From: Desulfobacillus sp041396245
GTDB lineage: Bacteria; Pseudomonadota; Gammaproteobacteria; Burkholderiales; Rhodocyclaceae
DNA: 64,000 nucleotides
Direction: 5' to 3'
NCBI GenBank assembly: GCA_041396245.1
Contig: JAWKYW010000002.1
Span: forward strand, 62,001 to 126,000
Under the pieces are notes generated by a model, which was not told the DNA's origin, did no database searches, and worked only from the letters and a program-made list of their open reading frames with translations. This document shows, piece by piece, positions 18,435 to 27,936 of the stretch. Positions within the stretch are counted from its first letter, which is position 1. Every line of letters starts with the position of its first letter. The position numbers and the translations under genes are program-made.

Positions 18435-19140
18435 GAAACCCGTTGCCATTTTCCGCCACTTCTACAGCGAAGGTCCGGGCTATTTTGCCACATTCCTCGA
18501 CCGCCACTCGATTCCCTGGACGCTGATCCGCATCGACGAGAACGAGGCCGTCCCGAGCGGCATCGAAAACTTTTCCGGACTCGTCTTCATGGGCGGCCCG
18601 ATGAGCGTCAACGACCCGCTGCCCTGGGTGGAGCAGTCGTGTTCGCTGATCCGCGCCGCCGCCGCGGCCGGCCTGCCGGTGCTTGGCCATTGCCTCGGCG
18701 GCCAGCTCATCGCCAGGGCACTGGGCGGGGTCATCACCCGGAACCCGGTCAAGGAGATTGGCTGGGGGCCGGTGCGCGTGCTCGACAACGAGACGGCGCG
18801 CGACTGGTTCGGCGAACTCGCCGGCTTCGAGACCTTCCACTGGCACGGTGAGACCTTCAGCATCCCGCCCGGCGCCACCCGGCTGCTGGAAAGCGGGCAT
18901 TGCCCCAACCAGGCCTACGCCCTGGGCAACAGCTTCGGCATGCAGTGCCACGTCGAGATGACGGAAGACATGATCCGCCAGTGGTGCCGGGACGGCGCCG
19001 GGGAAATTGCAGCAGCCAACAGCCCGGCGGTACAGACGCCGCAAGCCATGCAGGCGGGGATGGGGCCGAAGGTAACAGCACTCAACGCCGTCGCCGACCG
19101 CATCTACGCGCGCTGGATCGAGGGCTTGCAGCGGGGCTGA
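18433..19140 (+). CDS. Class I glutamine amidotransferase, GMP-synthase-like
   Basis: 235 residues. The nucleophile lies in GHCLGGQL, and the His-Glu pair follows in QCHVEMTE, completing the class I triad. Stand-alone amidotransferases of this type act on various small molecules; no synthetase partner is adjacent, so the substrate is unknown. It converges with yajQ, whose stop begins on the next base. Confidence 0.87.
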   Translation: MKPVAIFRHFYSEGPGYFATFLDRHSIPWTLIRIDENEAVPSGIENFSGLVFMGGPMSVNDPLPWVEQSCSLIRAAAAAGLPVLGHCLGGQLIARALGGVITRNPVKEIGWGPVRVLDNETARDWFGELAGFETFHWHGETFSIPPGATRLLESGHCPNQAYALGNSFGMQCHVEMTEDMIRQWCRDGAGEIAAANSPAVQTPQAMQAGMGPKVTALNAVADRIYARWIEGLQRG

Positions 19141-19626
19141 TCAGTCCCTGAAGTTGTTGAACTGCAGCGGGACGTCGGTGACGGATTTCCGCACCAGCGC
19201 GATGGCCTCCTGCAGCACGTCCTTCTTGGCGCCCGAGACGCGCACCGCCTCGCCCTGGATCGAGGCCTGCGCCTTGAGCTTGCCGTCCTTGAGCACGCGC
19301 ACGATCTTCTTGCCCAACTCGCCGCCGACGCCCTCCTTCACCGAGACGGCCTGCTTCGCCTTGTTGCCGCTGACCTTCTCGACGTCGCCGCGCTCGAGGA
19401 AGCGCACATCGACGTTGCGCTTGGCCAGTTTGGCGGTGAGGATGTCGTAGACCTGGCCGAGCTTGAAATCGTCGTCGGCGAACAGCGTCAACGCGGCTTC
19501 GGCCTGCTCGATGCGGGCGTCGGAGCCCTTGAAGTCGAAGCGGTTGGCGATTTCCTTGTTGGCCTGCTCGACGGCATTGCGCAACTCGACCTTGTTGACC
19601 TCGGAAACGATGTCGAATGAAGGCAT
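19141..19626 (-). CDS. yajQ: YajQ family nucleotide-binding protein
   Basis: 161-residue two-domain protein beginning MPSFDIVSEV and ending VPLQFNNFRD, both family hallmarks. Homologues bind nucleotides and in some pathogens act as c-di-GMP effectors. The strong ribosome site GGGAGGGAA precedes the ATG. It leads into no further genes on this strand. Confidence 0.95.
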   Translation of the reverse strand: MPSFDIVSEVNKVELRNAVEQANKEIANRFDFKGSDARIEQAEAALTLFADDDFKLGQVYDILTAKLAKRNVDVRFLERGDVEKVSGNKAKQAVSVKEGVGGELGKKIVRVLKDGKLKAQASIQGEAVRVSGAKKDVLQEAIALVRKSVTDVPLQFNNFRD

Positions 19627-19654
19627 GACTTTCCCTCCCAGGGTGAGTCCGCGT

Positions 19655-19978
19655 CTACTCGAAATGGCAGACGTAGTCGAGCAGCTCCAGCGTTTCGATG
19701 TCGAAGCTGCTGTTGCCCGGCACGCCGAACCGCTCTCCGGCGCCGTATTCCCGCCACTGACTTTCGCCCTTGAGCCGCACGCGGCAGCGGCCGGCATTGA
19801 GCTCCATCACCTCGGGCGCAGCGGTGTTGAAGGTAAGCTGCGACGGAAAGATGACGCCGACGGTCTTCTTCGTGCCATCGGCGAAGAGCACGGTGTGGCT
19901 GACGCACCTGCCGTCGAAATAGACGTTGGCCGTCTTCACCACCGAGACGTTGTCGAACTGATTTTTCAATGCCGACAT
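19655..19978 (-). CDS. ppnP: Pyrimidine/purine nucleoside phosphorylase PpnP
   Basis: 107-residue cupin-fold phosphorylase acting on several nucleosides, formerly YaiE/DUF1255. The conserved ANVYFDGRCVSHTV start and FGVPGNSSFDIE motif are present. It lies 28 bases upstream of yajQ and one base after the DUF2788 stop, in a probable small operon. Confidence 0.92.
   Translation of the reverse strand: MSALKNQFDNVSVVKTANVYFDGRCVSHTVLFADGTKKTVGVIFPSQLTFNTAAPEVMELNAGRCRVRLKGESQWREYGAGERFGVPGNSSFDIETLELLDYVCHFE
19753..19765 (+). repeat. Dispersed motif, near copy GCCACTGACTTTC
   Basis: Matches the core ACTGACTTT; located on the strand opposite to ppnP coding, where the complement encodes part of GESQW. 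Confidence 0.5.
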
Positions 19979-19979
19979 C

Positions 19980-20201
19980 TCAAATCCCCCAGATTTTCTT
20001 GATGACCGCCTTGGCGATGAAGCCGAGCATGCCGAAGGCCAGGACGAAAAACAGCACGAAGGTGCCGATCTTGCCGGCCTTCGACTTCCAGGCCAGCTCG
20101 CCGATGATGAACAACATGAACAGCATGAACCCGCCGAGCAGGAAGGTCAGGCCGAAATCGGCGACTTCCTGCTCGGTGAAGCCGAACAGCGTACCCTGCA
20201 T
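19980..20201 (-). CDS. DUF2788 small membrane protein
   Basis: 73 residues with two hydrophobic segments, a short N-terminus (MQGTLFGFTEQEVADFG) and a basic C-terminus. The pattern matches the DUF2788 family, which has no known function. It lies two bases after the argG stop, with ppnP following after one base, so it may be part of the arginine transcript. Confidence 0.85.
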   Translation of the reverse strand: MQGTLFGFTEQEVADFGLTFLLGGFMLFMLFIIGELAWKSKAGKIGTFVLFFVLAFGMLGFIAKAVIKKIWGI

Positions 20202-20203
20202 GC

Positions 20204-21460
<1,257 letters not shown>

Positions 21461-21479
21461 GATGGCTAGTTTGAATGAA

Positions 21480-22463
21480 TCAGGGATTCACGCGGCCGAG
21501 GAGCAGATACTCCATCAGGGCCTTCTGGGTGTGCAATCTGTTCTCCGCCTCGTCCCAAACCACGCTGTGCGGCCCGTCGATGACATCGGCGGCGACTTCC
21601 TCGCCGCGGTGGGCGGGCAGGCAGTGCATGAAGAGGGCGTCGGACTTGGCCTGCCGCATCATCTCTGCATCCACCTGCCAGTCGGCGAAGGCCCGCCGGC
21701 GTGCCTCGTTCTCCGCCTCGAAGCCCATCGAGGTCCACACGTCGGTGGTGACGAGGTCGGCGCCGTGCACCGCGTCCATCGGGTCGGCAAAGGCCTCGTA
21801 ATGGTCGGTGCCGTAGAGACCGGCGCGCTCCGGCTCGACCTCGTAACCGGGTGGGGTCGACACATGCACGTTGAAGCCGAGCACTTCGGCGGCCTGCAGC
21901 CAGGTGTTGCAGACATTGTTGGAGTCGCCGATCCAGGCCACCGTCTTGCCCCTGATCTCGCCGCGATGCTCGATGAAGGTGAAGATGTCGGCGAGGATCT
22001 GGCAGGGATGGTATTCGTTGGTCAGGCCGTTGATGACGGGCACGCGCGAATGTCCGGCAAAGCGATCGATGATCTCCTGCTCGAAGGTGCGGATCATGAC
22101 GATGTCGCACATGCGCGAAATCACCTTGGCGGCGTCCTCGACCGGCTCGCCGCGGCCGAGCTGCGAGTCGCGCGTGCTGAGGAAAATCGCCGTACCGCCG
22201 AGCTGGTGCATGCCGGCCTCGAAGGACAGCCGTGTGCGCGTGCTCTGCTTCTCGAAGATCATCACCAGCGTGCGGTCGAACAGCGGGTGATACGGCTCGT
22301 AGCGCTTGAACTGGTCCTTGATCCGGCGCGTGCGGGCGAAGAGGTGCTCCAGCTCGTCGCGGGAGAGATCCTTCAGCTGCAGGAAATGCCTGGGATGTTT
22401 CAGCGGAGACCCATGCCCGCTTGCGGGGGTGGTGTCGGAGCTGAAATGCGTCGGTGCGGCCAT
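21480..22463 (-). CDS. argF: Ornithine carbamoyltransferase
   Basis: Makes citrulline from ornithine and carbamoyl phosphate; 327 residues. STRTR (carbamoyl-P binding), HPCQ, the DSNNVCNT region and HCLPAHRGEEV are all present. The N-terminus is about 20 residues longer than the core family, so a later start is possible, although none has a better site. It lies 12 bases after the argD stop. Confidence 0.97.
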   Translation of the reverse strand: MAAPTHFSSDTTPASGHGSPLKHPRHFLQLKDLSRDELEHLFARTRRIKDQFKRYEPYHPLFDRTLVMIFEKQSTRTRLSFEAGMHQLGGTAIFLSTRDSQLGRGEPVEDAAKVISRMCDIVMIRTFEQEIIDRFAGHSRVPVINGLTNEYHPCQILADIFTFIEHRGEIRGKTVAWIGDSNNVCNTWLQAAEVLGFNVHVSTPPGYEVEPERAGLYGTDHYEAFADPMDAVHGADLVTTDVWTSMGFEAENEARRRAFADWQVDAEMMRQAKSDALFMHCLPAHRGEEVAADVIDGPHSVVWDEAENRLHTQKALMEYLLLGRVNP

Positions 22464-22475
22464 AGCGGACCGTCC

Positions 22476-23639
22476 TCAGGCCAGGAACTCGCGGATCATC
22501 GGCGCGAGAATCGAGACAAGATCCCTTGCATCGTCGTCGGTGAAGACCAGGGAAGGCAGCAGGCGCACGACCTTGTCGGCGGTCACGTTGATGAGGAGCC
22601 CCCGCTCGAGCGCACGCGCTACCAGCTCACCGCAGGGGCGATCCAGCTCGATCCCGATCATGAGGCCGTCGCCGCGGATGGACACCACGCCCGCCAGGCC
22701 TTCCAGCGCCTCGGCGAAATCGGCGCGCAGTTTCTCGCCGAGCGTTGCCGCGCGACGGAGCAGGCCCTCCTCCTCGATCACCGCGAGCGTGGTCAGCGCG
22801 GCCGTGCAGGCGAGCGGATTGCCGCCAAAGGTCGAGCCGTGGTTGCCCGGCTTGAACACGCCGGCGGCCGCGCCGCCAGCCAGGCAGGCACCGATGGACA
22901 CGCCCGAGCCGAGGCCCTTGGCCAGCGTCATCACGTCCGGCTTGACGCCGGCGTGCTGGCAGGCGAACCAGTGTCCGGTGCGGCCGAGGCCGCACTGGAT
23001 CTCGTCGAACATCAGCAGCCAGCCGCGCGCGTCGCAGATGCGGCGAAGCCCCTGCAGATACTCCGGGTGGGCGACGTTGATGCCGCCCTCGCCCTGGATC
23101 GGCTCGAGCAGAACGGCGACGACATTATTGGCGGCGATGTTCTCCACGGCGACGAGGTCGTCGAAGGGCACGCGCACGAAGCCGCTCACCAGAGGTTCGA
23201 AGCCGGCCTGCACCTTGCGGTTGCCGGTAGCCGACAGTGTGGCCAGCGTGCGGCCATGGAAGGCCTTCTCCATCACGACGATGGCCGGGGAATCGACGCC
23301 TTTCTGGTGGCCGAACAGGCGCGCCAGCTTGATGGCGGCCTCGTTGGCCTCGCAGCCGGAGTTGCACAGGAACGCCTCGTCCATGCCAGACAGCGCGGCC
23401 AGCCTGTCGCCGAGCTGTTCCTGCTCGCGGACGCGGTAGAGGTTCGACGCGTGCAGAATGCGGCCGGCCTGGTCGGCGATGGCCTTGACCAGTCGCGGAT
23501 GCGCATGGCCGAGCGTGGAAACGGCGATGCCCGCCAACGCATCGAGATAGCGCCGGCCGGCCTCGTCGAAGACCCGGGCGCCCTGTCCGTGCGTGAACGC
23601 AACGGGCAACCGGTTGTAGGTGTTCATCAGGTGCGGCAT
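22476..23639 (-). CDS. argD: Acetylornithine aminotransferase
   Basis: Class III PLP transaminase in arginine synthesis (and possibly succinyldiaminopimelate transamination); 387 residues. The PLP lysine lies in MTLAKGLGSG, and the cofactor-binding FDEIQCGLGRTG precedes it. I chose the ATG before PHLMNTYNRLPVAF; the open frame continues upstream, but that part is not family-like. It is first in the argD-argF-argG run. Confidence 0.95.
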   Translation of the reverse strand: MPHLMNTYNRLPVAFTHGQGARVFDEAGRRYLDALAGIAVSTLGHAHPRLVKAIADQAGRILHASNLYRVREQEQLGDRLAALSGMDEAFLCNSGCEANEAAIKLARLFGHQKGVDSPAIVVMEKAFHGRTLATLSATGNRKVQAGFEPLVSGFVRVPFDDLVAVENIAANNVVAVLLEPIQGEGGINVAHPEYLQGLRRICDARGWLLMFDEIQCGLGRTGHWFACQHAGVKPDVMTLAKGLGSGVSIGACLAGGAAAGVFKPGNHGSTFGGNPLACTAALTTLAVIEEEGLLRRAATLGEKLRADFAEALEGLAGVVSIRGDGLMIGIELDRPCGELVARALERGLLINVTADKVVRLLPSLVFTDDDARDLVSILAPMIREFLA

Positions 23640-23741
23640 GATCGGTACGGTAATCGTGATAGCGAATATCGACTGCAAAAAGCGAAAGGCGGCTCGCGCC
23701 GCCTTGCTCACATCGGCATATTAAGTGAAAAAACCCTGCTT

Positions 23742-23751
23742 GTATATATAC
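23742..23751. promoter_or_regulatory. GTATATATAC palindrome overlapping the probable parA promoter
   Basis: Perfect 10-base palindrome whose right half forms a TATACT -10 hexamer; the parA ATG is eight bases further. This could be an operator for autoregulation. A LexA box is the other candidate, but the flanks do not give CTG-N10-CAG. Confidence 0.4.
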
Positions 23752-23759
23752 TGGCCGAC

Positions 23760-24524
23760 ATGGCTCGCATCGCCGTTTTCAACCAGAAAGGCGGGGTCGG
23801 CAAGACGACCACCGCACTCAATCTCGCCGCCGCCATGGCACGACGGGAGCGGCCGGTTCTTCTGGTCGACCTCGACCCGCAAGCGCATTTGTCGGCCGTG
23901 CACGGCGAGGCCCTGGGAACGGTGGCCGAAAGCATCTTCGCCTTTTACCACGAGGGTCGCCCCCTGTCCGAGCTGGAAATCGATTGGGCAGGCATCGGTC
24001 GCCTGATCCCGGCCCATGCCGAACTGATCAAGGTCGACTCGGCCTTCGGCAAGGGACCGAACATCCTCAATCGCCTCAACCAGGGACTCAACGACCTCGG
24101 CACAGACCGCGACGAGCGCGGCGTGGTGATCGATTGCTGCCCCTTCCTCGGCGTGCTTTCCTTGAATGCGGTGTTCGCCGCCGACCGTCTGCTGGTGCCG
24201 ATTTCCTCGGACTTCCTTGCCCTGCGCGGGGCGTTGCAGGTGGAGCGCACCCTGCGGGCCCTCGAACCGGTTCTCAGGCGCCGCGTCGAGCGCCGCTACC
24301 TGCTGACCCGTTTCGACCGACGCCGCAACATGAGCTTTGAAATCCAGAAACGCCTCACCGACCAGTTCGGGGAGGAAGTATGCGAAACGGTCATTTCGGA
24401 GAACGTGGCGATCGCGGAAGCCCCGGCCTGCAACCGGGATATCTTCAGCCATGCCGCGACGTCGCGGGGCGCACAGGATTATTCCGCTCTTGCGGACGAA
24501 CTGGCCGGCAAGGGTTTTCTTTGA
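23760..24524 (+). CDS. Solitary ParA-family ATPase
   Basis: 254-residue deviant-Walker ATPase: KGGVGKTTT at residues 10-18, LVDLDPQAH near 35, and VIDCCPFLG near 125. ParA proteins position plasmids, chromosomes, or large complexes such as chemoreceptors, carboxysomes or PHA granules. No parB lies next to it and this is not an origin-like locus, so chromosome segregation is not the obvious role. It converges with a small unknown gene seven bases downstream. Confidence 0.88.
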   Translation: MARIAVFNQKGGVGKTTTALNLAAAMARRERPVLLVDLDPQAHLSAVHGEALGTVAESIFAFYHEGRPLSELEIDWAGIGRLIPAHAELIKVDSAFGKGPNILNRLNQGLNDLGTDRDERGVVIDCCPFLGVLSLNAVFAADRLLVPISSDFLALRGALQVERTLRALEPVLRRRVERRYLLTRFDRRRNMSFEIQKRLTDQFGEEVCETVISENVAIAEAPACNRDIFSHAATSRGAQDYSALADELAGKGFL

Positions 24525-24531
24525 ACCGCTC

Positions 24532-24756
24532 TCAGCGGGTGATCAGGGCGATCACATCCTCGTAACTGGCAGGCGCCGCCTTGCTGGCACCGGGTCGCTG
24601 GCAATTCCTTTCGAGAATTTCGCAGTCGCGGTAAATCTGGCGCAGTTTGCGTTCCGCCTCGGCCGCGTCGCGTCCGGGTATCAACAGGTTATCCACAACA
24701 AGCCCAACGCGCGTTTTGATGCGGAAACCGTACTTTGTAAGTAGAGGCGCCTGCAT
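24532..24756 (-). CDS. Small conserved-looking protein, unknown function
   Basis: 74 residues if started at the ATG before QAPLLTKYGF, which has AGG about 8 bases upstream; a longer frame reaches 24831 but runs into AT-rich, non-coding-looking sequence. The protein is charged with a central acidic/basic helix (DAAEAERKLRQIYRDCE) and two cysteines, and has no signal peptide. I do not recognise the family. An exact DnaA box (TTATCCACA, 24689-24697) falls within the gene, probably by chance through the codons for VVDN. Confidence 0.6.
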   Translation of the reverse strand: MQAPLLTKYGFRIKTRVGLVVDNLLIPGRDAAEAERKLRQIYRDCEILERNCQRPGASKAAPASYEDVIALITR

Positions 24757-25029
24757 GTAAAACCTATGCTGGTCAATGGGATTTGTGAAGTATATGCAGC
24801 CATTCCTAAAAATGCAAGCTAGCCTGTTCATTTTGCTTGTGTTTTGCTATTTGCCTTATTTTTGAGCAATACCCACATTCGTTCCACAGGGGGTCAAATC
24901 AGTTGATGCGCGCATAAGAAGAAAGGGGATTCTGATAAAATTACCTCTTCCTTCCGGTAAGCGCCGCCACATACCGGCATGCAAAATGCCGCGTGTCGAG
25001 CGCTGCTGGTGCGCCGGCAGTCAGGCCCC
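24757..25029. other. AT-rich gap between the unknown gene and the DUF3579 gene
   Basis: 273 bases, visibly richer in A and T than the surroundings (especially 24775-24870), with no convincing ORF. It must hold the divergent promoters of the two small genes. Confidence 0.6.
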
Positions 25030-25332
25030 ATGTCAGAGAAGCACCCAAACAATTTCATCATCGTCGGACTGATGCTGGACGGCAGGAAGTTCCGCCCCAG
25101 TGACTGGGCCGAGCGCCTGTGCGGCATCATGTCGGCCTTCGGGGCGGACCATCGCATGAGCTATTCCCCTTACGTGCGGCCCGGCCTCCATCTCGGCGAG
25201 AAGTGCGTATATGTCGCCGCACGTCTGTATGAAGTCGAGCCGATGGCCTACAACTTCCTCGCCGGCTTCGCCAGGGACAACGAACTGCAGGTGATCGATA
25301 CGGGTCGCCCGGACGAGAAGTCGGACGATTAG
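25030..25332 (+). CDS. DUF3579 domain protein
   Basis: 100-residue soluble protein, typical of a betaproteobacterial family of unknown function. Recognisable stretches are NNFIIVGLMLDGRKFRPSDW and the middle RMSYSPYVRP. The start is the ATG before SEKHPN; 17 extra in-frame codons upstream look unrelated. It ends close to the rpsT terminator, with which it converges. Confidence 0.82.
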   Translation: MSEKHPNNFIIVGLMLDGRKFRPSDWAERLCGIMSAFGADHRMSYSPYVRPGLHLGEKCVYVAARLYEVEPMAYNFLAGFARDNELQVIDTGRPDEKSDD

Positions 25333-25338
25333 GTCCCG

Positions 25339-25370
25339 AAAAAAAGAAATGGCGGCCGGAGCCGGCCGCC
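25339..25370 (-). terminator. Rho-independent terminator of rpsT
   Basis: 9-bp GGCGGCCGG / CCGGCCGCC stem; read on the minus strand it is followed by a T-rich tract of about ten bases. Confidence 0.85.
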
Positions 25371-25392
25371 ACTGACAGGGAACAGCCTTGTC

Positions 25393-25653
25393 TTACAGCG
25401 CCTTGATGGCGGCAGACAGGCGGCTCTTGTGGCGAGCCGCCTTGTTCTTGTGAATGATCTTCTTGTCGGCGATGCTGTCGATGGTGCCCATCGACTCGCT
25501 GAAGACCTTCTGGGCGGCCGCCTTGTCGCCGGCGGCAATCGCCTTGCGCACGCTCTTGATGGCGGTGCGCAGCGAGGAGCGCTGGCTGAAATTGCGCGTG
25601 CGGCGCTTGATCGCCTGACGGGCACGCTTGCGAGCTTGTGCGGAATTGGCCAT
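25393..25653 (-). CDS. rpsT: 30S ribosomal protein S20
   Basis: 86-residue, very basic ribosomal protein, beginning MANSAQARKRARQA and ending AAIKAL. It stands alone with its own promoter and terminator and diverges from murJ, the arrangement usual in beta- and gammaproteobacteria. Confidence 0.98.
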   Translation of the reverse strand: MANSAQARKRARQAIKRRTRNFSQRSSLRTAIKSVRKAIAAGDKAAAQKVFSESMGTIDSIADKKIIHKNKAARHKSRLSAAIKAL

Positions 25654-25686
25654 AAATCTGTCTGTTAAGGCTTGGGAAAGGGGCGC

Positions 25687-25715
25687 ATTCTAGGCCCATT
25701 CCGGCCGGATTGCAA
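25687..25715 (-). promoter_or_regulatory. Sigma-70 promoter for rpsT
   Basis: On the minus strand TTGCAA (25715-25710), a 17-base spacer and TAGAAT (25692-25687), followed by a GC-rich discriminator as expected for a ribosomal-protein promoter. The same TTGCAA -35 is seen for rpmE. Confidence 0.7.
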
Positions 25716-25753
25716 GCTGCGCGAGGGGGCGCCAAAGCCGATACCATTGCGGC

Positions 25754-27292
25754 ATGAACCTGCTCAAGGCCCTCGCGACGGTCAGCAGTATGACGCTGCT
25801 GTCGCGCATCCTGGGCTTCGTGCGCGACTTCGTCATCGCCCGGGCCTTCGGCGCCGGCGCGGCCACCGATGCCTTCTTCGTCGCCTTCCGCCTGCCCAAC
25901 CTGCTGCGGCGGATGTTTGCCGAGGGGGCCTTCTCGCAAGCCTTCGTGCCGATCCTGGCCGAGTACAAGAACCGGCGGGGCGCCGAGGAAAGCAAGCGCC
26001 TGACCGACCATGTCGCCAGCCTGCTGTTCCTGGCGCTGCTGGCGGTGACGCTGCTGGGCATCGCCCTGACGCCGGTCCTGATCTACCTCTCGGCGCCGGG
26101 CTTCGCCGCCGACGCCGCCAAGTTCGAACTGACGGTCGAACTCACCCGCATCACCTTCCCCTACATCCTCTTCATCTCGCTGGTGTCGCTGGCCGGCGGC
26201 ATTCTCAACACCTGGAGCCGCTTTGCCGTGCCGGCCTTCACCCCGGTGCTGCTGAATCTGTCCTTCATCGCCATGGCGCTCCTTGCCGCGCCGTATTTCG
26301 ACCCGCCGGTCATGGCGCTGGCCTGGGCGGTGCTGTTAGGCGGCGTGCTCCAGCTCGCCCTGCAACTGCCCTTCCTGGCCAGGATCGGCATGCTGCCGCG
26401 CTTTTCCCTCTCGCTTCAGGACGAAGGCGTCAGGCGCATCTTCAAGTTGATGCTGCCGGCGCTGCTCGGCGTATCGGTGACCCAGATTTCCCTGCTCATC
26501 AACACCATCTTCGCCTCCTTCCTGCCGAGCGGCAGCGTTTCCTGGCTCTACTACGCCGACCGGCTGATGGAATTCCCGGCCGGACTGCTCGGCGCCGCGC
26601 TCGGCACCATCCTCCTGCCCAGCCTCTCCAAGAGCCATGCCGACAACGATCGCGGCGAATTCTCCGCCCTGCTCGACTGGGGCCTGCGGCTGACCTTCCT
26701 CCTGACCCTGCCGGCGGCTCTGGCCCTGGCGCTGCTCGCCGTGCCCCTGCTCGCCACCCTGTTCAACCATGGCGCCTTTCAGGCCGAAGATGTGTTGAAG
26801 ACGCGCGACGCCCTGATGGCCTACAGCGTGGGGCTGACCGGACTGATACTCGTCAAGGTGCTGGCGCCGGGCTTCTATGCGCGGCAGAATATCCGCACGC
26901 CTGTGAAGATCGCGTTGTTTACGCTGGCCGCCACACAGGCAATGAATGCCGCCTTCATCGTACCGCTTGCCCATGCCGGCCTGGCACTGTCGATCGGACT
27001 GGCCGCCTGCCTCAACGCGGCACTGCTCTGGCACGGGCTGCGCCGCCGCGGCGACTATGTGCCGCAACCGGGCTGGGGTCCCTTCGGCTTGAAACTGGCG
27101 GCAGCACTGGCTGTCATGGGCACGATGCTCTGGTTCGGCATGGGCAGCGAGGCAAGCTGGATCGGCGCACCGCCGCTGGATCGCGTCGTGCGCCTGGCGG
27201 CACTGGTGGCGGGCGGCGGCGCGGCCTATTTCGCCACGCTCTGGCTGCTCGGCTTCAGGCCGAAGGATTTCACGAAGAAAGGACAAACTTGA
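25754..27292 (+). CDS. murJ: Lipid II flippase MurJ
   Basis: MOP-superfamily flippase that moves lipid II across the inner membrane; 512 residues with about 14 membrane segments. The N-terminus NLLKALATVSSMTLLSRILG and the RMFAEGAFSQAFVP loop (with its conserved Arg and Glu) are family signatures. It shares its promoter region with rpsT and precedes the PEBP-like gene by 17 bases. Confidence 0.97.
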   Translation: MNLLKALATVSSMTLLSRILGFVRDFVIARAFGAGAATDAFFVAFRLPNLLRRMFAEGAFSQAFVPILAEYKNRRGAEESKRLTDHVASLLFLALLAVTLLGIALTPVLIYLSAPGFAADAAKFELTVELTRITFPYILFISLVSLAGGILNTWSRFAVPAFTPVLLNLSFIAMALLAAPYFDPPVMALAWAVLLGGVLQLALQLPFLARIGMLPRFSLSLQDEGVRRIFKLMLPALLGVSVTQISLLINTIFASFLPSGSVSWLYYADRLMEFPAGLLGAALGTILLPSLSKSHADNDRGEFSALLDWGLRLTFLLTLPAALALALLAVPLLATLFNHGAFQAEDVLKTRDALMAYSVGLTGLILVKVLAPGFYARQNIRTPVKIALFTLAATQAMNAAFIVPLAHAGLALSIGLAACLNAALLWHGLRRRGDYVPQPGWGPFGLKLAAALAVMGTMLWFGMGSEASWIGAPPLDRVVRLAALVAGGGAAYFATLWLLGFRPKDFTKKGQT

Positions 27293-27309
27293 GCTTGGCG
27301 GAGGCAACC

Positions 27310-27933
27310 ATGAAATTCTGGAGCGACAGCTTTACCCGCATTATCCACGGCGACCATGCCCTGTGCATCCCCCATGCGCAAAACCATGTCTGCTTCGGCG
27401 GCAACCACAACCCCCATCTCGCCTGGTCGGACCTGCCGGCGGGCACGAAATCGCTGGCACTGATCTGCCATGACCCGGACGTGCCGAGTCGCGGCGACGA
27501 CGTCAACCAGGAGGGGCGCACGGTGCCGGCTTCGCTGCCGCGCGTCGACTTCTTCCACTGGGTGCTGGTCGACCTTCCACCGCAGCCCTCGCACATCGAA
27601 GCCGGCGAATTCTCGCAGGACGTCATGCCACGCGGCAAGAACGGCCCCGGCACGGCGCGCGGCGCGCGCCAGGGGCTCAACGACTACACGGGATGGTTCG
27701 CCGGCGACAAGGACATGGCCGGCGACTACTTCGGCTACGACGGCCCCTGCCCGCCGTGGAACGACGAGATCCCGCACCGCTACGTGTTCACGCTCTACGC
27801 GCTGGACATCGCCCGCTGCCCCGTCGAGGGCAAGTTCACCGGCCAGCAGGTGCGCGAGGCGATCAAGGGCCGCGTCCTGGCCGAAGCCGGCATCACCGGC
27901 GTCTACACGCTCAATCCGGCCGTCGCGTTGTAA
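27310..27933 (+). CDS. YbhB/YbcL-type (Raf kinase inhibitor-like, PEBP) protein
   Basis: 207-residue cytoplasmic PEBP-fold protein. The ligand-site motifs are visible as CHDPDVPSRGDDV and FHWVLVDLPP, followed by YDGPCPPWND and HRYVFTLYAL. The function in bacteria is unclear. GGAGG stands seven bases before the ATG. No signal peptide is seen. It ends three bases from the convergent ggt stop. Confidence 0.88.
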   Translation: MKFWSDSFTRIIHGDHALCIPHAQNHVCFGGNHNPHLAWSDLPAGTKSLALICHDPDVPSRGDDVNQEGRTVPASLPRVDFFHWVLVDLPPQPSHIEAGEFSQDVMPRGKNGPGTARGARQGLNDYTGWFAGDKDMAGDYFGYDGPCPPWNDEIPHRYVFTLYALDIARCPVEGKFTGQQVREAIKGRVLAEAGITGVYTLNPAVAL

Positions 27934-27936
27934 TAG

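Noticed and set aside
19141..19151. GGGACTGA at the yajQ stop as another copy of the dispersed motif
   Set aside because: It matches only eight bases and then diverges; the shared part simply encodes Arg-Asp-stop.
23742..23755. LexA box upstream of parA
   Set aside because: The core is TA-rich and palindromic, but the flanks do not give CTG-N10-CAG.
24689..24697. Exact DnaA box near parA, suggesting an origin
   Set aside because: A single box inside a coding region, with no clustered boxes and no dnaA, dnaN, parB or rpmH nearby.
25672..27933. A 753-codon frame ending as the PEBP-like protein
   Set aside because: The region before 27310 is an alternate frame of murJ; a strong ribosome site sits before the ATG at 27310.
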